From Nocardia flavorosea (GTDB lineage Bacteria; Actinomycetota; Actinomycetes; Mycobacteriales; Mycobacteriaceae), in assembly GCF_015477805.1 (NCBI RefSeq), contig NZ_JADLQL010000006.1, forward strand, positions 62,001 through 126,000: 64,000 bases of DNA, written 5' to 3'. A model generated the notes under the pieces. It did no database searches. It was not told the origin of the DNA and was given only the letters and a program-made list of their open reading frames with translations. A program made the position numbers and the translations under genes. This document shows, piece by piece, positions 15,675 to 24,355 of the stretch (positions are counted from its first letter, which is position 1; the number at the start of each line of letters is the position of its first letter).

Positions 15675-16202
15675 TCACCCGGCCGGTGACCGGTCGGGCG
15701 CCGGGCCCGGGCGGGAGCCACCGGCATGGCCCGGTAGGACACAGACCGCGTCGAGTCCCAGCACATGGTTGAGCCGGCCGAACGCTAGCCACGAGCCCAG
15801 GCACATACTGAGCTCCACGATCTCGGCCTGGCTGTAGTGCGCCGTTATCCGGGACCAGAAGTCGTCGTCGAGATTGTGGTGATCGAGGGCGTAACGTTCG
15901 GCGTACTCGGCGGCCAGCCGGGTCCGATCGTCGAGTCCAGCGGCTGCGCGCCAATCGGTGACGGCGTCGGCGAATCCTTCCTCCACCTTCTGCCCGTCGC
16001 GTTCGGTGCGCCAGTCCAGACAGAAAATACATCCGTTGATCTGGGCGATTCGCAACCGCGCGGCCTCGAACTCGCGCAGACCGAGCGTGGTGTGCTCGTA
16101 GACCGCCAGCGACAACTGCGCGGCGGCGGGGCCGATACCGGGCACCATTTCCCCCCATACATAGCCGATGGGGTCCTTGCCTTCGGGGATGTCAACTCGC
16201 AT
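15675..16202 (-). CDS. Carboxymuconolactone decarboxylase/AhpD-like family protein
   Basis: A 175-residue protein from ATG 16202. The CMD fold is all-helical and the CxxC pair is present as C58 and C61 (NGCIFCLDW). In AhpD-type members this pair carries out peroxidase or disulfide chemistry; in others it is structural. The start overlaps the end of the upstream oxidoreductase gene by 11 bp, so they are translationally coupled. A role in redox or aromatic ring-cleavage metabolism is possible; substrate unknown. Confidence 0.85.
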   Translation of the reverse strand: MRVDIPEGKDPIGYVWGEMVPGIGPAAAQLSLAVYEHTTLGLREFEAARLRIAQINGCIFCLDWRTERDGQKVEEGFADAVTDWRAAAGLDDRTRLAAEYAERYALDHHNLDDDFWSRITAHYSQAEIVELSMCLGSWLAFGRLNHVLGLDAVCVLPGHAGGSRPGPAPDRSPAG

Positions 16203-17277
16203 GGCTGTTCCTTCCCAGCTTGCCGGCCGCCGGCCGCAGCGGTACGTCGAGTGCGTCGTAGAGACCGGGCGCGGCGTCGACGAGCCAGTCGATCGCGCCG
16301 ACGAGGCGCCCGACGGCGGTGGCATTACCACCGGCCGCGTAGTTGCCGCCCTCGTCGGTGGCCTCGACGGTGACCTCGATACGCGGTCGCCCTTCGATGA
16401 TCACCCGGTGCGCGCCCGACCCGTTGGGCGGGGCCGGCCATTCCGGCGCACAGGACGGATGGATGCGGGTGATGTGCTCCACGACGATCCGCGGCACCCC
16501 GGCCACGATGCCCTGTACCTCGAAACGCATCGCCCCTTGGGTTCCGGCCGCGAACTCACCCATCGTCGCGGTCTCCACCGTCTGCGCCAGCGGCAATCGC
16601 TGCACGTCTTCCCGGATCTCGTCCAGTTCGACCCCGAGCGCGCGGGCCATGAGCCGCACCTGCCCGCCCCACACCATGGTCGGCACGCCGGGGGCCACCA
16701 TGGGTGGCAGCTGGTCCATCGGCTGCCCCATACCCACCAGGTATCGGACGGAGTCGGGCTGATCGTAGGTCGAATAGTCGAAGATCTCCTGGCAGCGCAC
16801 CACCTCGACCACACTGCCGAGACCGCTGATCAGCAACGGCAGGACATCGTTGCCCCAGCCGGGGTCGATCCCGGAGACGAACAGTGATCCCCCGCCGGAT
16901 TCGACGGCGGCCAGTACGGGTTCGCGCACTTCCGGCGGTGCGCCGCGCTGGTCGTAGAGGGCGTAGAGGGCCGGGGTCACCACCACGGCGCCGGCGCCCA
17001 CCGCGCGCACGATATCGGTGAGCGCGGCGTCGGGCCGGATATCGCCGGACGCGGCGTAGACCACGGCATCGGGGCCGTCCGCGAGAACGCCGTCGATATC
17101 GGTGGTGGCCGGGACGCCGAGCGGCCGGTCCAGCCCGGCGAGTTCGCCGGCGTCCCGCCCGTGCTTGTCCGGATTGTGGACGACCACGGCCGTCAATGCG
17201 AGTTCGGGGTGGGCGTCCACCGCACGTATCGCGGCACGTCCCACATTGCCGGTCCCCCAGACGACCGTCGAGATCAT
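16192..17277 (-). CDS. NAD(P)-dependent oxidoreductase (dihydrodipicolinate-reductase/amine-dehydrogenase-like)
   Basis: A 361-residue protein from ATG 17277. It opens with MISTVVWGTGNVGRAAIRAV, a GxGxxG Rossmann motif, followed by AVVVHNPDKHGRDAGELAGL as in the mycobacterial proteins labelled dihydrodipicolinate reductase or 2,4-diaminopentanoate dehydrogenase-like. The C-terminal domain (after residue 140) would form the substrate pocket. It sits in an operon with the CMD protein and follows an AraC gene on the same strand (53-bp gap). Substrate unknown; not the essential lysine-pathway DapB. Confidence 0.75.
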   Translation of the reverse strand: MISTVVWGTGNVGRAAIRAVDAHPELALTAVVVHNPDKHGRDAGELAGLDRPLGVPATTDIDGVLADGPDAVVYAASGDIRPDAALTDIVRAVGAGAVVVTPALYALYDQRGAPPEVREPVLAAVESGGGSLFVSGIDPGWGNDVLPLLISGLGSVVEVVRCQEIFDYSTYDQPDSVRYLVGMGQPMDQLPPMVAPGVPTMVWGGQVRLMARALGVELDEIREDVQRLPLAQTVETATMGEFAAGTQGAMRFEVQGIVAGVPRIVVEHITRIHPSCAPEWPAPPNGSGAHRVIIEGRPRIEVTVEATDEGGNYAAGGNATAVGRLVGAIDWLVDAAPGLYDALDVPLRPAAGKLGRNSHAS

Positions 17278-17330
17278 CCGCGAATCGTAGCAAGCGCTTG
17301 GTTGCGAAAGGGCCGGTTTCGCGGCGCCGC

Positions 17331-18107
17331 TCACTGTTCGATGATCTGCAGTTCTCCACCGATCCGGGTGAACGCGGTCGGGGTGAGCCCGAACATCGCC
17401 CGGAAGGTATCGCTGAAATGCGACGGCGAGGCGAATCCGGCATCCGCTGCCGCCCGGGTCAGATCATGACCGGCGGCGTAGGAGCGGGCGATACGCACCA
17501 TCCGCGCCCACTGGATGTAGCGGCGGAAACTGGTTCCCGTCTGCCCGGCGAAGGTCCGCAGGAAATACGAGGTGGAAAGCCCCGCGGCGCGGGCGGTTTC
17601 CGCCGCCCGGTGCGGATGCGCCGGATCGGCGCGGATGCGGGCCGCGGCGGCGGCGATCCGGGCATCGCGGATCGTGGGCACCGGGATACTGGCCAGGTCG
17701 AGCAGCCGCTCGATATCCGGCTCCGGTTCCCGGCACAGTGCCACGAGATCGGCTTCGTTGCGGTGTGCATACGGGTAGTCCCCCGCCCGGCGGGTCATAC
17801 CGCCGAGGCAGCGGGCGAGGGCGCTGCTGGTCGGGTCGAAGAAACAGAACAGTATGCGGCCCTGGCTCTGCACCACATGGTGAGTGATCCGGGCGCGGAA
17901 CAGGAAGCTCCGGACGGAGATATCGGGGAGCCCGCCCGCCCGTACCCGGAACGGCGCATCGATACCGACACCGAGAGACGGGACAGCAGTCGAATGCGCG
18001 TCCAGTCCCAGCCCCGGCCCCAGATAGACGGCGTGCCCCAGGCGCACCCACAGCCGGGCCGTGGTCGCCGGCGCAGCGCACGTTTCCGGAAGTGCCACCT
18101 GTGTCAT
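17331..18107 (-). CDS. AraC-family transcriptional regulator
   Basis: A 258-residue regulator from ATG 18107. The C-terminal AraC domain has two HTH motifs: AAETARAAGLSTSYFLRTFA and DLTRAAADAGFASPSHFSDT, then FRAMFGLTPTAF. The N-terminal 150 residues are the ligand-sensing part. It is followed on the same strand by the oxidoreductase and CMD genes and diverges from an alpha/beta hydrolase, so it may control either. The upstream 200-bp gap has two imperfect copies of CACCTTCCAG(T/C)AC around 18144 and 18226 that could be its sites. Confidence 0.85.
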   Translation of the reverse strand: MTQVALPETCAAPATTARLWVRLGHAVYLGPGLGLDAHSTAVPSLGVGIDAPFRVRAGGLPDISVRSFLFRARITHHVVQSQGRILFCFFDPTSSALARCLGGMTRRAGDYPYAHRNEADLVALCREPEPDIERLLDLASIPVPTIRDARIAAAAARIRADPAHPHRAAETARAAGLSTSYFLRTFAGQTGTSFRRYIQWARMVRIARSYAAGHDLTRAAADAGFASPSHFSDTFRAMFGLTPTAFTRIGGELQIIEQ

Positions 18108-18309
18108 ATGCGCGACGATACCGGCGCGGGATCGAGGAGCGGCACCCTTCCAGTACCGGTGACCAGCACTACGAGAACCCCGCCCGGGCCGACGCCCTCC
18201 CGGCACCAGTCGCTGGAAAACGACGCACCTTCCAGCACAGCCGGCCCTGGAGAGAGAGCGCACACACCTCCCGGCACAGGCTGCCCGGGAACGAGAAAGG
18301 TGGACGGCG

Positions 18310-19182
18310 ATGACCACAGACCCGATCGACTCGGGAACGGAACCGGAGTTGAAGCAGGCAACGGTCGACGGTGCCCGACTGTGCTACGCCGAGGCGGGCA
18401 CCGGTGACCCGCTCGTCCTGCTGCACGGCTGGCCGGAATCACATCGGACCTGGCGGCACCAGATCGGCCCGCTGTCGGCGCGGCGGCGGGTACTGGCGCC
18501 CGATTGGCTCGGCTGGGGCGAATCCGCCCGCGACACCGCCCTGTCCTGCGATTACGACAGCGAAGTCGACCGGATCGCGCGGATGTTCGACGTCCTGGGG
18601 CTCGACCGGGTCGATCTGGCCTGTCACGACTACGGTGGCTTCCTCGGGCTCGGTTTCGTGCAGCGCCATCCCGATCGGGTCCGGCGGCTGGCGATCCTGA
18701 ATTCGCGGGCACACCGTAGTTTCACGATGCCGTACCGGCTGTTGTTCGGCACGTTCACCGCCGGTTGCCGGCACCGCCCGACCCGCCGCCTGCTGGCCAC
18801 CCCGGCGGTGTACCCCGTCCACCGGATCGGCCTGGCACGCTACCTGCGCAACGGCAGCTTCGACCCCGAACAGCTGGCGGGCTACCTCGCGATGCTGCGC
18901 ACGCCGGCGGGCCGCCGCTGGTACACGCATTTCTGGTCCGGATACGAAGTGCGGACGCGACCCGAACTGAGAGCCCGGCTACCGGAGATCGCCTGCCCTA
19001 CCACCGTCATCTGGGGCACTCGCGATCCGGCGATCCCGATGCGCACCGCCGAGGAACTCGCCGACCGGATACCCGACGCCGACCTGGTGCGGCTGGACGC
19101 CGATCATTTCCTCATGGAAGAACGGCCGGCCGAGGTCACCGCCGCCCTGCTGCGCTGGCTCGACCGGCCCGCACCGACCTGA
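18310..19182 (+). CDS. Alpha/beta hydrolase (haloalkane dehalogenase / epoxide hydrolase type)
   Basis: A 290-residue alpha/beta hydrolase with an ATG preceded by AGAAAGGTGG. The oxyanion HGWPES (39-44) and the nucleophile elbow ACHDYGG with D107 in place of Ser point to the dehalogenase/epoxide hydrolase branch. D239 (WGTRDP) and H266 (DADHFLMEE) complete the triad. It would hydrolyse an epoxide, haloalkane or ester in the cytoplasm. It diverges from the AraC gene. Which of the two chemistries applies cannot be decided without halide-binding residues. Confidence 0.85.
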   Translation: MTTDPIDSGTEPELKQATVDGARLCYAEAGTGDPLVLLHGWPESHRTWRHQIGPLSARRRVLAPDWLGWGESARDTALSCDYDSEVDRIARMFDVLGLDRVDLACHDYGGFLGLGFVQRHPDRVRRLAILNSRAHRSFTMPYRLLFGTFTAGCRHRPTRRLLATPAVYPVHRIGLARYLRNGSFDPEQLAGYLAMLRTPAGRRWYTHFWSGYEVRTRPELRARLPEIACPTTVIWGTRDPAIPMRTAEELADRIPDADLVRLDADHFLMEERPAEVTAALLRWLDRPAPT

Positions 19183-19302
19183 CCGGCAGGCCGATTCTCG
19201 AATGCACTGACCGCTCCGGGGTAGTCACCCCATATGACGACGTGTCGGTCTTGCGACCGGACGCCCCGGCCCGGCCACGGCAGACGGCCGGGGTGAGCCG
19301 CG

Positions 19303-20076
19303 ATGCCGTGGTATGTCGGGACATCCGGCTGGCAGTACCGGGACTGGCGGGGCATCCTCTACCCGGATACCTGTCCGCAGCGGTTGTGGCTCGAGCAGTA
19401 CGCCCGGAATTTCGCGACCGTCGAGAACAACAACGCCTTCTACCGGCTGCCCGGCCGGGAGACCTTCGCCGCCTGGCACGATCGCACACCCGCCGATTTC
19501 CGCTGCGCCGTGAAGGCGAGCCGTTTCCTGACCCATATGAAAAGGCTGCGCGATCCCGCCGAACCCGTGGCGCGGTTACTCGATCACGCCGAAGGTCTCG
19601 GCACGAAGCTGGGCCCGGTCCTGGTGCAATTGCCCGGCACGCTGCGGGCCGACCCCGATCTGCTCGAGGCGTGCCTGCGCCGTTTCCCGGCCGGGGTCCG
19701 GGTCGCGGTCGAACCGCGACACGAATCGTGGTGGACGCCCGCGGTGCGCGCCGTCCTCGAACGCAACCACGCCGCACTGTGCTGGGCCGATGCCGGGTCG
19801 CGGCCGGTGACACCGCTGTGGCGTACCACCGACTGGGGCTATCTGCGGCTGCACCACGGCCGCGCCGAGCCGCCGCCCCGCTACGGCCGGCAGGCGTTGC
19901 GCACCTGGACCGAACGACTCGCCGCGGCCTGGCCCGGCGAGCACGATCTGCACATCTACTTCAACAACGATCCCGGCGGCGCCGCGATCCACGACGCGAT
20001 TTCGTTCGCCCACCTCGCCACCGCCGCCGGCGCCACCGTCACACGCACACCCGGCCGACTGCCCGAGAACGACTGA
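19303..20076 (+). CDS. DUF72 (YecE-like) family protein
   Basis: A 257-residue DUF72 protein, TIM-barrel-like. VGTSGWQYRDWRG at the N-terminus, VENNNAFYRLPGRETFAAW, GPVLVQLPGTL and VAVEPRHESWW are the family marks; the conserved Trp, Asn and Glu residues line the barrel. The function of the family is not established. It follows the hydrolase by 120 bp and precedes the F420 enzyme. Confidence 0.9.
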   Translation: MPWYVGTSGWQYRDWRGILYPDTCPQRLWLEQYARNFATVENNNAFYRLPGRETFAAWHDRTPADFRCAVKASRFLTHMKRLRDPAEPVARLLDHAEGLGTKLGPVLVQLPGTLRADPDLLEACLRRFPAGVRVAVEPRHESWWTPAVRAVLERNHAALCWADAGSRPVTPLWRTTDWGYLRLHHGRAEPPPRYGRQALRTWTERLAAAWPGEHDLHIYFNNDPGGAAIHDAISFAHLATAAGATVTRTPGRLPEND

Positions 20077-20244
20077 CCGATCAGCGGCGCGCTGACTCGC
20101 CCCGCCCGAATCGGGCACCGCTGATCCCGGTTCGGGCGGACCTCGCGTTTCACCCACCGGCGCTCGGGTACCGCGACCGGTGTCCGGTATCTGCGCGCAA
20201 CTGTTGTCCGTGCGCACCCGCCATCGACAGTTCCGGAGGAACCC

Positions 20245-21219
20245 ATGCAGATCGGGTACAAGCTGGCCGCCGAAGCCTTCGGGCCCGGCGAACTGGTCCG
20301 CCAGGCCGTACAAGCCGAAGAAGCCGGTTTCGATTTCGTCGAGATGAGCGACCACTACCACCCCTGGCTCGATAACCAGGGACATTCGCCGTTCGCCTGG
20401 TCGGTCCTGGGCACGATCGCCGCGGAAACCGACCGGATCGGACTCGCCACCGGTGTCACCTGTCCGACCGTGCGCTACCACCCGGCGATCATCGCGCAGG
20501 CCGCCGCCACCGTGGCCCTTCTCTCGGACGGCCGGTTCACCCTCGGCGTGGGCTCCGGGGAACGGCTCAACGAACATATCGTCGGCGAGGGATTCCCCGT
20601 CGATGTCGCCGGTCGGCACGCGCTGTTACGGGAGGCTTTGGAGATCATCCGATTGCTGTGGCAGGGCGGATACCAGTCCTACGACGGCCGTCATCTGCGA
20701 CTTTCCGACGCCCGCGTGTTCGACCTGCCCGACGAGCCGCCGGTGATCGCGGTCGCCGCCGGAGGCAGCCAGGCCGCCGAAATCGCCGCCGAGCTGGGCG
20801 ACGGCCTGTTCGCCACCGAGCCGAAACCGGAACTGGTCTCCGGCTATCGCGCGGCGGGCGGGGACGGACCGCGCTACGCCGAGGTCCCCATGGCCTGGGC
20901 GCCCGACGCCGAGACCGCGGCCCGCGCGGCTCACGACACCTCACGCTGGGCGATGACCGGTTGGAAGGTGATGAGCGAACTACCCAATCCGGTGAACTTC
21001 GCCGCCGCCTCCGCCACTGTGCGGGAGCAGGACATCCTGGAGAAATTCGCCTGCGGCCCGGACCCGCGACGCTACCTCGAAGTCGCGCAGCCGTTCGTGG
21101 ACGCCGGTTTCGACCATCTCGTCATGCAGAACGCGGGACCCGACCCCGACGGTTTCCTCGACTTCTACCGTGCCGAACTCGACGAGCCGCTACGCAAACT
21201 CACTGCCCAGCCGGGCTGA
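20245..21219 (+). CDS. F420-dependent luciferase-like oxidoreductase (G6PD/TIGR03557-like)
   Basis: A 324-residue LLM-fold flavin/F420 enzyme with CCGGAGGAA at the start. MQIGYKLAAEAFGPGELV, FVEMSDHYHPWLDNQGHSPF and VGSGERLNEHIVGEG are characteristic of the subgroup related to F420-dependent glucose-6-phosphate dehydrogenase. It would transfer hydride between F420 and an unknown substrate. F420 use is typical of mycobacteria, Nocardia and Streptomyces, and supports the taxonomic reading. No cofactor-biosynthesis gene is adjacent. Confidence 0.85.
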   Translation: MQIGYKLAAEAFGPGELVRQAVQAEEAGFDFVEMSDHYHPWLDNQGHSPFAWSVLGTIAAETDRIGLATGVTCPTVRYHPAIIAQAAATVALLSDGRFTLGVGSGERLNEHIVGEGFPVDVAGRHALLREALEIIRLLWQGGYQSYDGRHLRLSDARVFDLPDEPPVIAVAAGGSQAAEIAAELGDGLFATEPKPELVSGYRAAGGDGPRYAEVPMAWAPDAETAARAAHDTSRWAMTGWKVMSELPNPVNFAAASATVREQDILEKFACGPDPRRYLEVAQPFVDAGFDHLVMQNAGPDPDGFLDFYRAELDEPLRKLTAQPG

Positions 21220-21308
21220 GCCGCCACGCCGAACGGTTTTGCCGACCGGCCGCAGACCGGTTCGGGACACCGTGATTCGATCGGGTCGCGCCGGGTACGC
21301 GCCACCAC

Positions 21309-22400
21309 GTGACTGGCATGAGTATCAGAGAAGTAGCGCAACGACCCGGCCCGTTCGCCTCGCTGTACATCGACGCCGAACACGACACCGAGGACGCCGA
21401 ACAGCAGCGCACACTGCGCTGGCGAGCCCTCGCCGAACGCCTCGAGGCCGCGGGGGCCACGGACCGCATGATCGAATCGCTGGCGGCGGCGGTCACCGGC
21501 AGCCCACCCGAACCGGGCCGCGCGGGACGCGTACTGATCGCCGACTCCGAACGGGTGCTGATCGACCGGCGGCTCCCCCGGCCGGTACAGCCGGAAATCG
21601 TCCGGGTTTCGCCGCTGCCCTATCTGCTGCCGCTCATCGAATGCGAAACCGAGGAGGTTCCACACGTGGTGGCGGTGGTGGACAAGGTGGGTTCGGAACT
21701 GTACGGAGTCGACGACGAAGGCAATGTGGTCGGCGAAACCGTCGAAGGCGAGGGACATCCGGTCCACAAGGTCCGGCACGGCGGCGGCTGGTCGCATCTG
21801 TCGATGCAGCGGCGGGTGGAGGAAACGGTCCGGCGTAATGCCGACGATATCGCCGCAGAACTGAAGAACCTGGCCGAACGGATCCGGGCGCGGATCGTGG
21901 TGCTGGCCGGTGATGTCACCGCCCGCGCCGAGGTCCGCCGGGCGCTAGGCACGGTGACGGCGCGGGTCGTGGAGGTCGAATCCGGCGGCCGGGCGGCCGG
22001 CACCGATCCCGGCGGATTCGACGCCGATGTTCGTGATCTCATCACCGCCGAGGCCCGGGTGGTACGCGACGAGGCGGTCGCGCGGTTCGATCAAGCCCGC
22101 GGCCGCGACAACGGTCCGGCCGTCGCCGGCCTTTCCGCGACGGTTTCGGCGCTGCTGGCGGCGAACACCGAAAATCTGCTGGTCAACGCCGCGACGCTCG
22201 GCGACCGCACGGTACGGCTGGATCCCGAACCGGTCCGCGACCCGGCCGCGCTCGGCGCCCTGTCCGAAATGTCCGCGCAGACCTGCCGGGCCGACGAAGC
22301 ATTACCGGTGGGTGTCCTGGTGCGCGGCGGAACGATCACCCCGGTCGACGCGGAGACCGTCCCCAGTGAGGGCGTCGGCGCCCTGCTGCGGCACACCTGA
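21309..22400 (+). CDS. Rv2629/Balon-type protein (eRF1/Pelota-like fold; probable ribosome hibernation factor)
   Basis: A 363-residue protein (360 if it starts at ATG 21318, which is equally plausible). MSIREVAQRPGPFASLYIDA and the middle segment HKVRHGGGWSHLSMQRRVEE are typical of the Rv2629/MSMEG_1130 family, related to archaeal/eukaryotic eRF1 and Pelota. In 2024 the Psychrobacter relative Balon was shown to bind the ribosomal A site during hibernation, and Mycobacterium homologues were reported to bind ribosomes too. Rv2629 belongs to the hypoxia/dormancy regulon in M. tuberculosis. An eRF1-like C-terminal domain follows. Expected role: protection of idle ribosomes in stress. Confidence 0.8.
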   Translation: MTGMSIREVAQRPGPFASLYIDAEHDTEDAEQQRTLRWRALAERLEAAGATDRMIESLAAAVTGSPPEPGRAGRVLIADSERVLIDRRLPRPVQPEIVRVSPLPYLLPLIECETEEVPHVVAVVDKVGSELYGVDDEGNVVGETVEGEGHPVHKVRHGGGWSHLSMQRRVEETVRRNADDIAAELKNLAERIRARIVVLAGDVTARAEVRRALGTVTARVVEVESGGRAAGTDPGGFDADVRDLITAEARVVRDEAVARFDQARGRDNGPAVAGLSATVSALLAANTENLLVNAATLGDRTVRLDPEPVRDPAALGALSEMSAQTCRADEALPVGVLVRGGTITPVDAETVPSEGVGALLRHT

Positions 22401-22428
22401 ACCGCGCCGGCCCTGGCAGGAGGACACG

Positions 22429-22620
22429 ATGGAACGAGGAAGCAGTAAGCACGGCCCGGCCCGCGACGACGAACTCGCCCACGAAATGGAGGGCACGCTG
22501 CGCGGTAACCGATCCAGCCGGGCCGAGGAATGGCACGATCCGGAACCGCCCGCGGACGACGACGAGCTCGTCAACGAGCGAATCGACCGAACCGAGCGCC
22601 CACAGAGCGACGGGACATAA
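22429..22620 (+). CDS. Small acidic conserved protein (KHGP...HAEEW type)
   Basis: A 63-residue hydrophilic protein with an excellent ribosome site (GGCAGGAGGACACG). MERGSSKHGPARDDELAHEM and RAEEWHDPEPP match a common actinobacterial short family I know with the pattern KHGPR-D--L-HE and AEEW-DPEP; its function is unknown. It starts 28 bp after the Rv2629-type gene and is probably co-transcribed with it. Confidence 0.75.
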   Translation: MERGSSKHGPARDDELAHEMEGTLRGNRSSRAEEWHDPEPPADDDELVNERIDRTERPQSDGT

Positions 22621-22739
22621 CGGTCTGCGCGGCCTCGGGCTCACCGGCAGGGCGCGGGGCCGCGGCTGAATTGCGATAGCCCGGCCATCTCGGTCGCCCG
22701 GAACCGGGCGGTTAGCGCGGACAGTACCGAGTGTCCCGC

Positions 22740-22819
22740 ACGGCTCACGGCTCACGGCTCACGGCTCACGGCTCACGGCTCACGGCTCACGGCTCACGGC
22801 TCACGGCTCACGGCTCACG
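22740..22819. repeat. 7-bp tandem repeat, 11 perfect copies
   Basis: The unit ACGGCTC is repeated 11 times without a mismatch (22740-22816), followed by a partial ACG. It is the only long perfect array in the window. Frames read through it give a repeating TAHGSRL peptide, but no gene is supported around it. Copy number probably varies by slippage. Confidence 0.95.
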
Positions 22820-23150
22820 AGAGTATCGGTGCGTACCCGCGCGGCGTGGTCCCGAACGATTCGATCGGGACCACTCGGCCCACTGCTGCGTTCGTGCCCG
22901 GCAACGGCGCGGCGGTCGCGACCGTAGTCACGATCGCCTCTCCATTCGCCCTGTCGGGCACGCCGAACACCGCGCAATCCGGGGATCCGCGTACCGGCCG
23001 CCCGGTGTCTCGAGAGGTGGGCGATTGCGCGATATCGATGATGCCGAAAGCCGCACGCTGCGGCGCGGCCGGTATCCCCATCCGGCCGAACGGACTGTTG
23101 TGGACCGCCATCAGTACGGAGGCGCCGAGGCCGGTCGCATCGTCCAGTGC
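22815..23150 (-). pseudogene. Probable remnant of an acyl-CoA ligase (AMP-binding C-terminal segment)
   Basis: On the minus strand DCAVFGVPDRANGEAIV (about 22931-22979) looks like the AMP-binding C-terminal motif (DAAVFGVPD-xxGEAV-A-VV) of fatty acyl-CoA synthetases. The rest of the frame does not contain the ATP-binding core or the catalytic Lys region, and no start or ribosome site is evident. Its surroundings contain two tandem repeats, as expected for decaying sequence. The resemblance is to a single motif, so the call is tentative. Confidence 0.3.
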
Positions 23151-23182
23151 GGCATCGGCATCGGCATCGGCATCGGCATCGG
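23151..23182. repeat. Hexanucleotide repeat GGCATC, five copies
   Basis: Five perfect copies of GGCATC (23151-23180) plus GG. On the minus strand the unit reads as an Asp-Ala repeat (DADADADADA) within the broken frame. It lies 330 bp from the larger 7-bp array in the same gene-free zone. Confidence 0.9.
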
Positions 23183-23425
23183 AGACCTGGAACCACGCCG
23201 GCCAATCGCCGGATCCGACCCGTGGGCGCCGACGCCGCCGGGCCCGGTGGCTTCGCCATGTCCGGCGGTTCCCCGGGAACGTCCCGGTGATCGGCGGGGC
23301 TCTGTCCGATCCGTACAATCGGACCGGATCCGGGCGAACACACGCGAGGTTCTCGCTTCGGTGCGCCGCCTCACCGACGACGAAATCGACGCCGTCACAG
23401 GCACGGCCGATACAGAGGTCAGGGT

Positions 23426-24355
23426 ATGAGCTTCACCTACACACCGGCCGCGCGATTGCGCGATGTCACGCTGCGCGACGGTTTGCAGCTCACCGGGAAA
23501 TTGCTGCCGACCGCGCGCAAGGTCGAAATCGCCCGCGAACTGCTCGCCCTCGGTGTCCCGGAGTTGGAGATCGGTTCCATGGCGCGGCCCGACCTCGTAC
23601 CGCCGCTGGCCAATACGCTCGAGGTCATCGCCGAGCTGACACCGACGGAACTCGCGAAATGCTGGGTGTGGGTGGCCACGCCTCGGCATATCGAGAAGGC
23701 CGCCGCCGCGGGGGCGCGTAACTTCCAATACTGCTTTTCTGCTACGGATTCGCATAACCAGGCCAATATCGGGCGCAGCACCGAGGACAGTGTGGCCGCC
23801 ATGCCGCGGGCTGTGGAACTCGCTCGGGACTGCGGGGGCACCATCGCGCTCTGTATCGCGACCTCCTTCACCTGCCCGATCGAGGGCACGGTCGATCCGG
23901 AGCGCGTGCTCGGTATCGCCGCCGACCCCCGCACCGACGGGGCCGCCGATATCGTTATCTGCGATACGCTCGGCCAGGCCGTACCGGCGCAGGTCCGGCA
24001 GCTGATCCAGGCGGTCGGCGCCGGCACTGCGGGCCGCCGGATCGTCTTCCACGGCCACGACACCTGGGGGCTGGGCGTAGCCAATACGCTGGCCGCCATC
24101 GATGCGGGCGCCGGCATGGTCGACGGCTGCCTGGGCGGTCTCGGCGGTTGCCCGTTCGCGCCCGGCGCCAGCGGTAACACCGCCAGCGAGGACATCCTGT
24201 TCGCCACCCGCCCCGACTGGCTCACCCCGGACACCCTGGCGCGGATGGTGGATATCAGTGCGCGGATGCTCACCGAACTCGGCGAACCCAACCGTTCGAA
24301 AACCGCCCAGGGCGCGCGTTCGCACGCTCGTGCCTTCGAATGGGTGGTCTCGTGA
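23426..24355 (+). CDS. HMG-CoA lyase-like protein (HMGL/aldolase family)
   Basis: A 309-residue TIM-barrel lyase. RLRDVTLRDGLQLTGK carries the metal-binding RDG motif; FHGHDTWGLGVANTL and GGLGGCPFAPGASGN are the HMG-CoA lyase signatures with metal-ligand His and the active-site Cys. The likely reaction is cleavage of a 3-hydroxy-3-methylacyl-CoA to acetyl-CoA and a keto acid, as in leucine or branched-chain degradation. It overlaps the following dehydrogenase start by a GTGA, so the two are one operon. Relatives may act on different acyl-CoAs. Confidence 0.85.
   Translation: MSFTYTPAARLRDVTLRDGLQLTGKLLPTARKVEIARELLALGVPELEIGSMARPDLVPPLANTLEVIAELTPTELAKCWVWVATPRHIEKAAAAGARNFQYCFSATDSHNQANIGRSTEDSVAAMPRAVELARDCGGTIALCIATSFTCPIEGTVDPERVLGIAADPRTDGAADIVICDTLGQAVPAQVRQLIQAVGAGTAGRRIVFHGHDTWGLGVANTLAAIDAGAGMVDGCLGGLGGCPFAPGASGNTASEDILFATRPDWLTPDTLARMVDISARMLTELGEPNRSKTAQGARSHARAFEWVVS

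Noticed and set aside
22731..23429. 232-residue plus-strand frame through the 7-bp repeat
   Set aside because: Its N-terminus is only the translated repeat (TAHGSRL units), no family motif follows, and it has no ribosome site.
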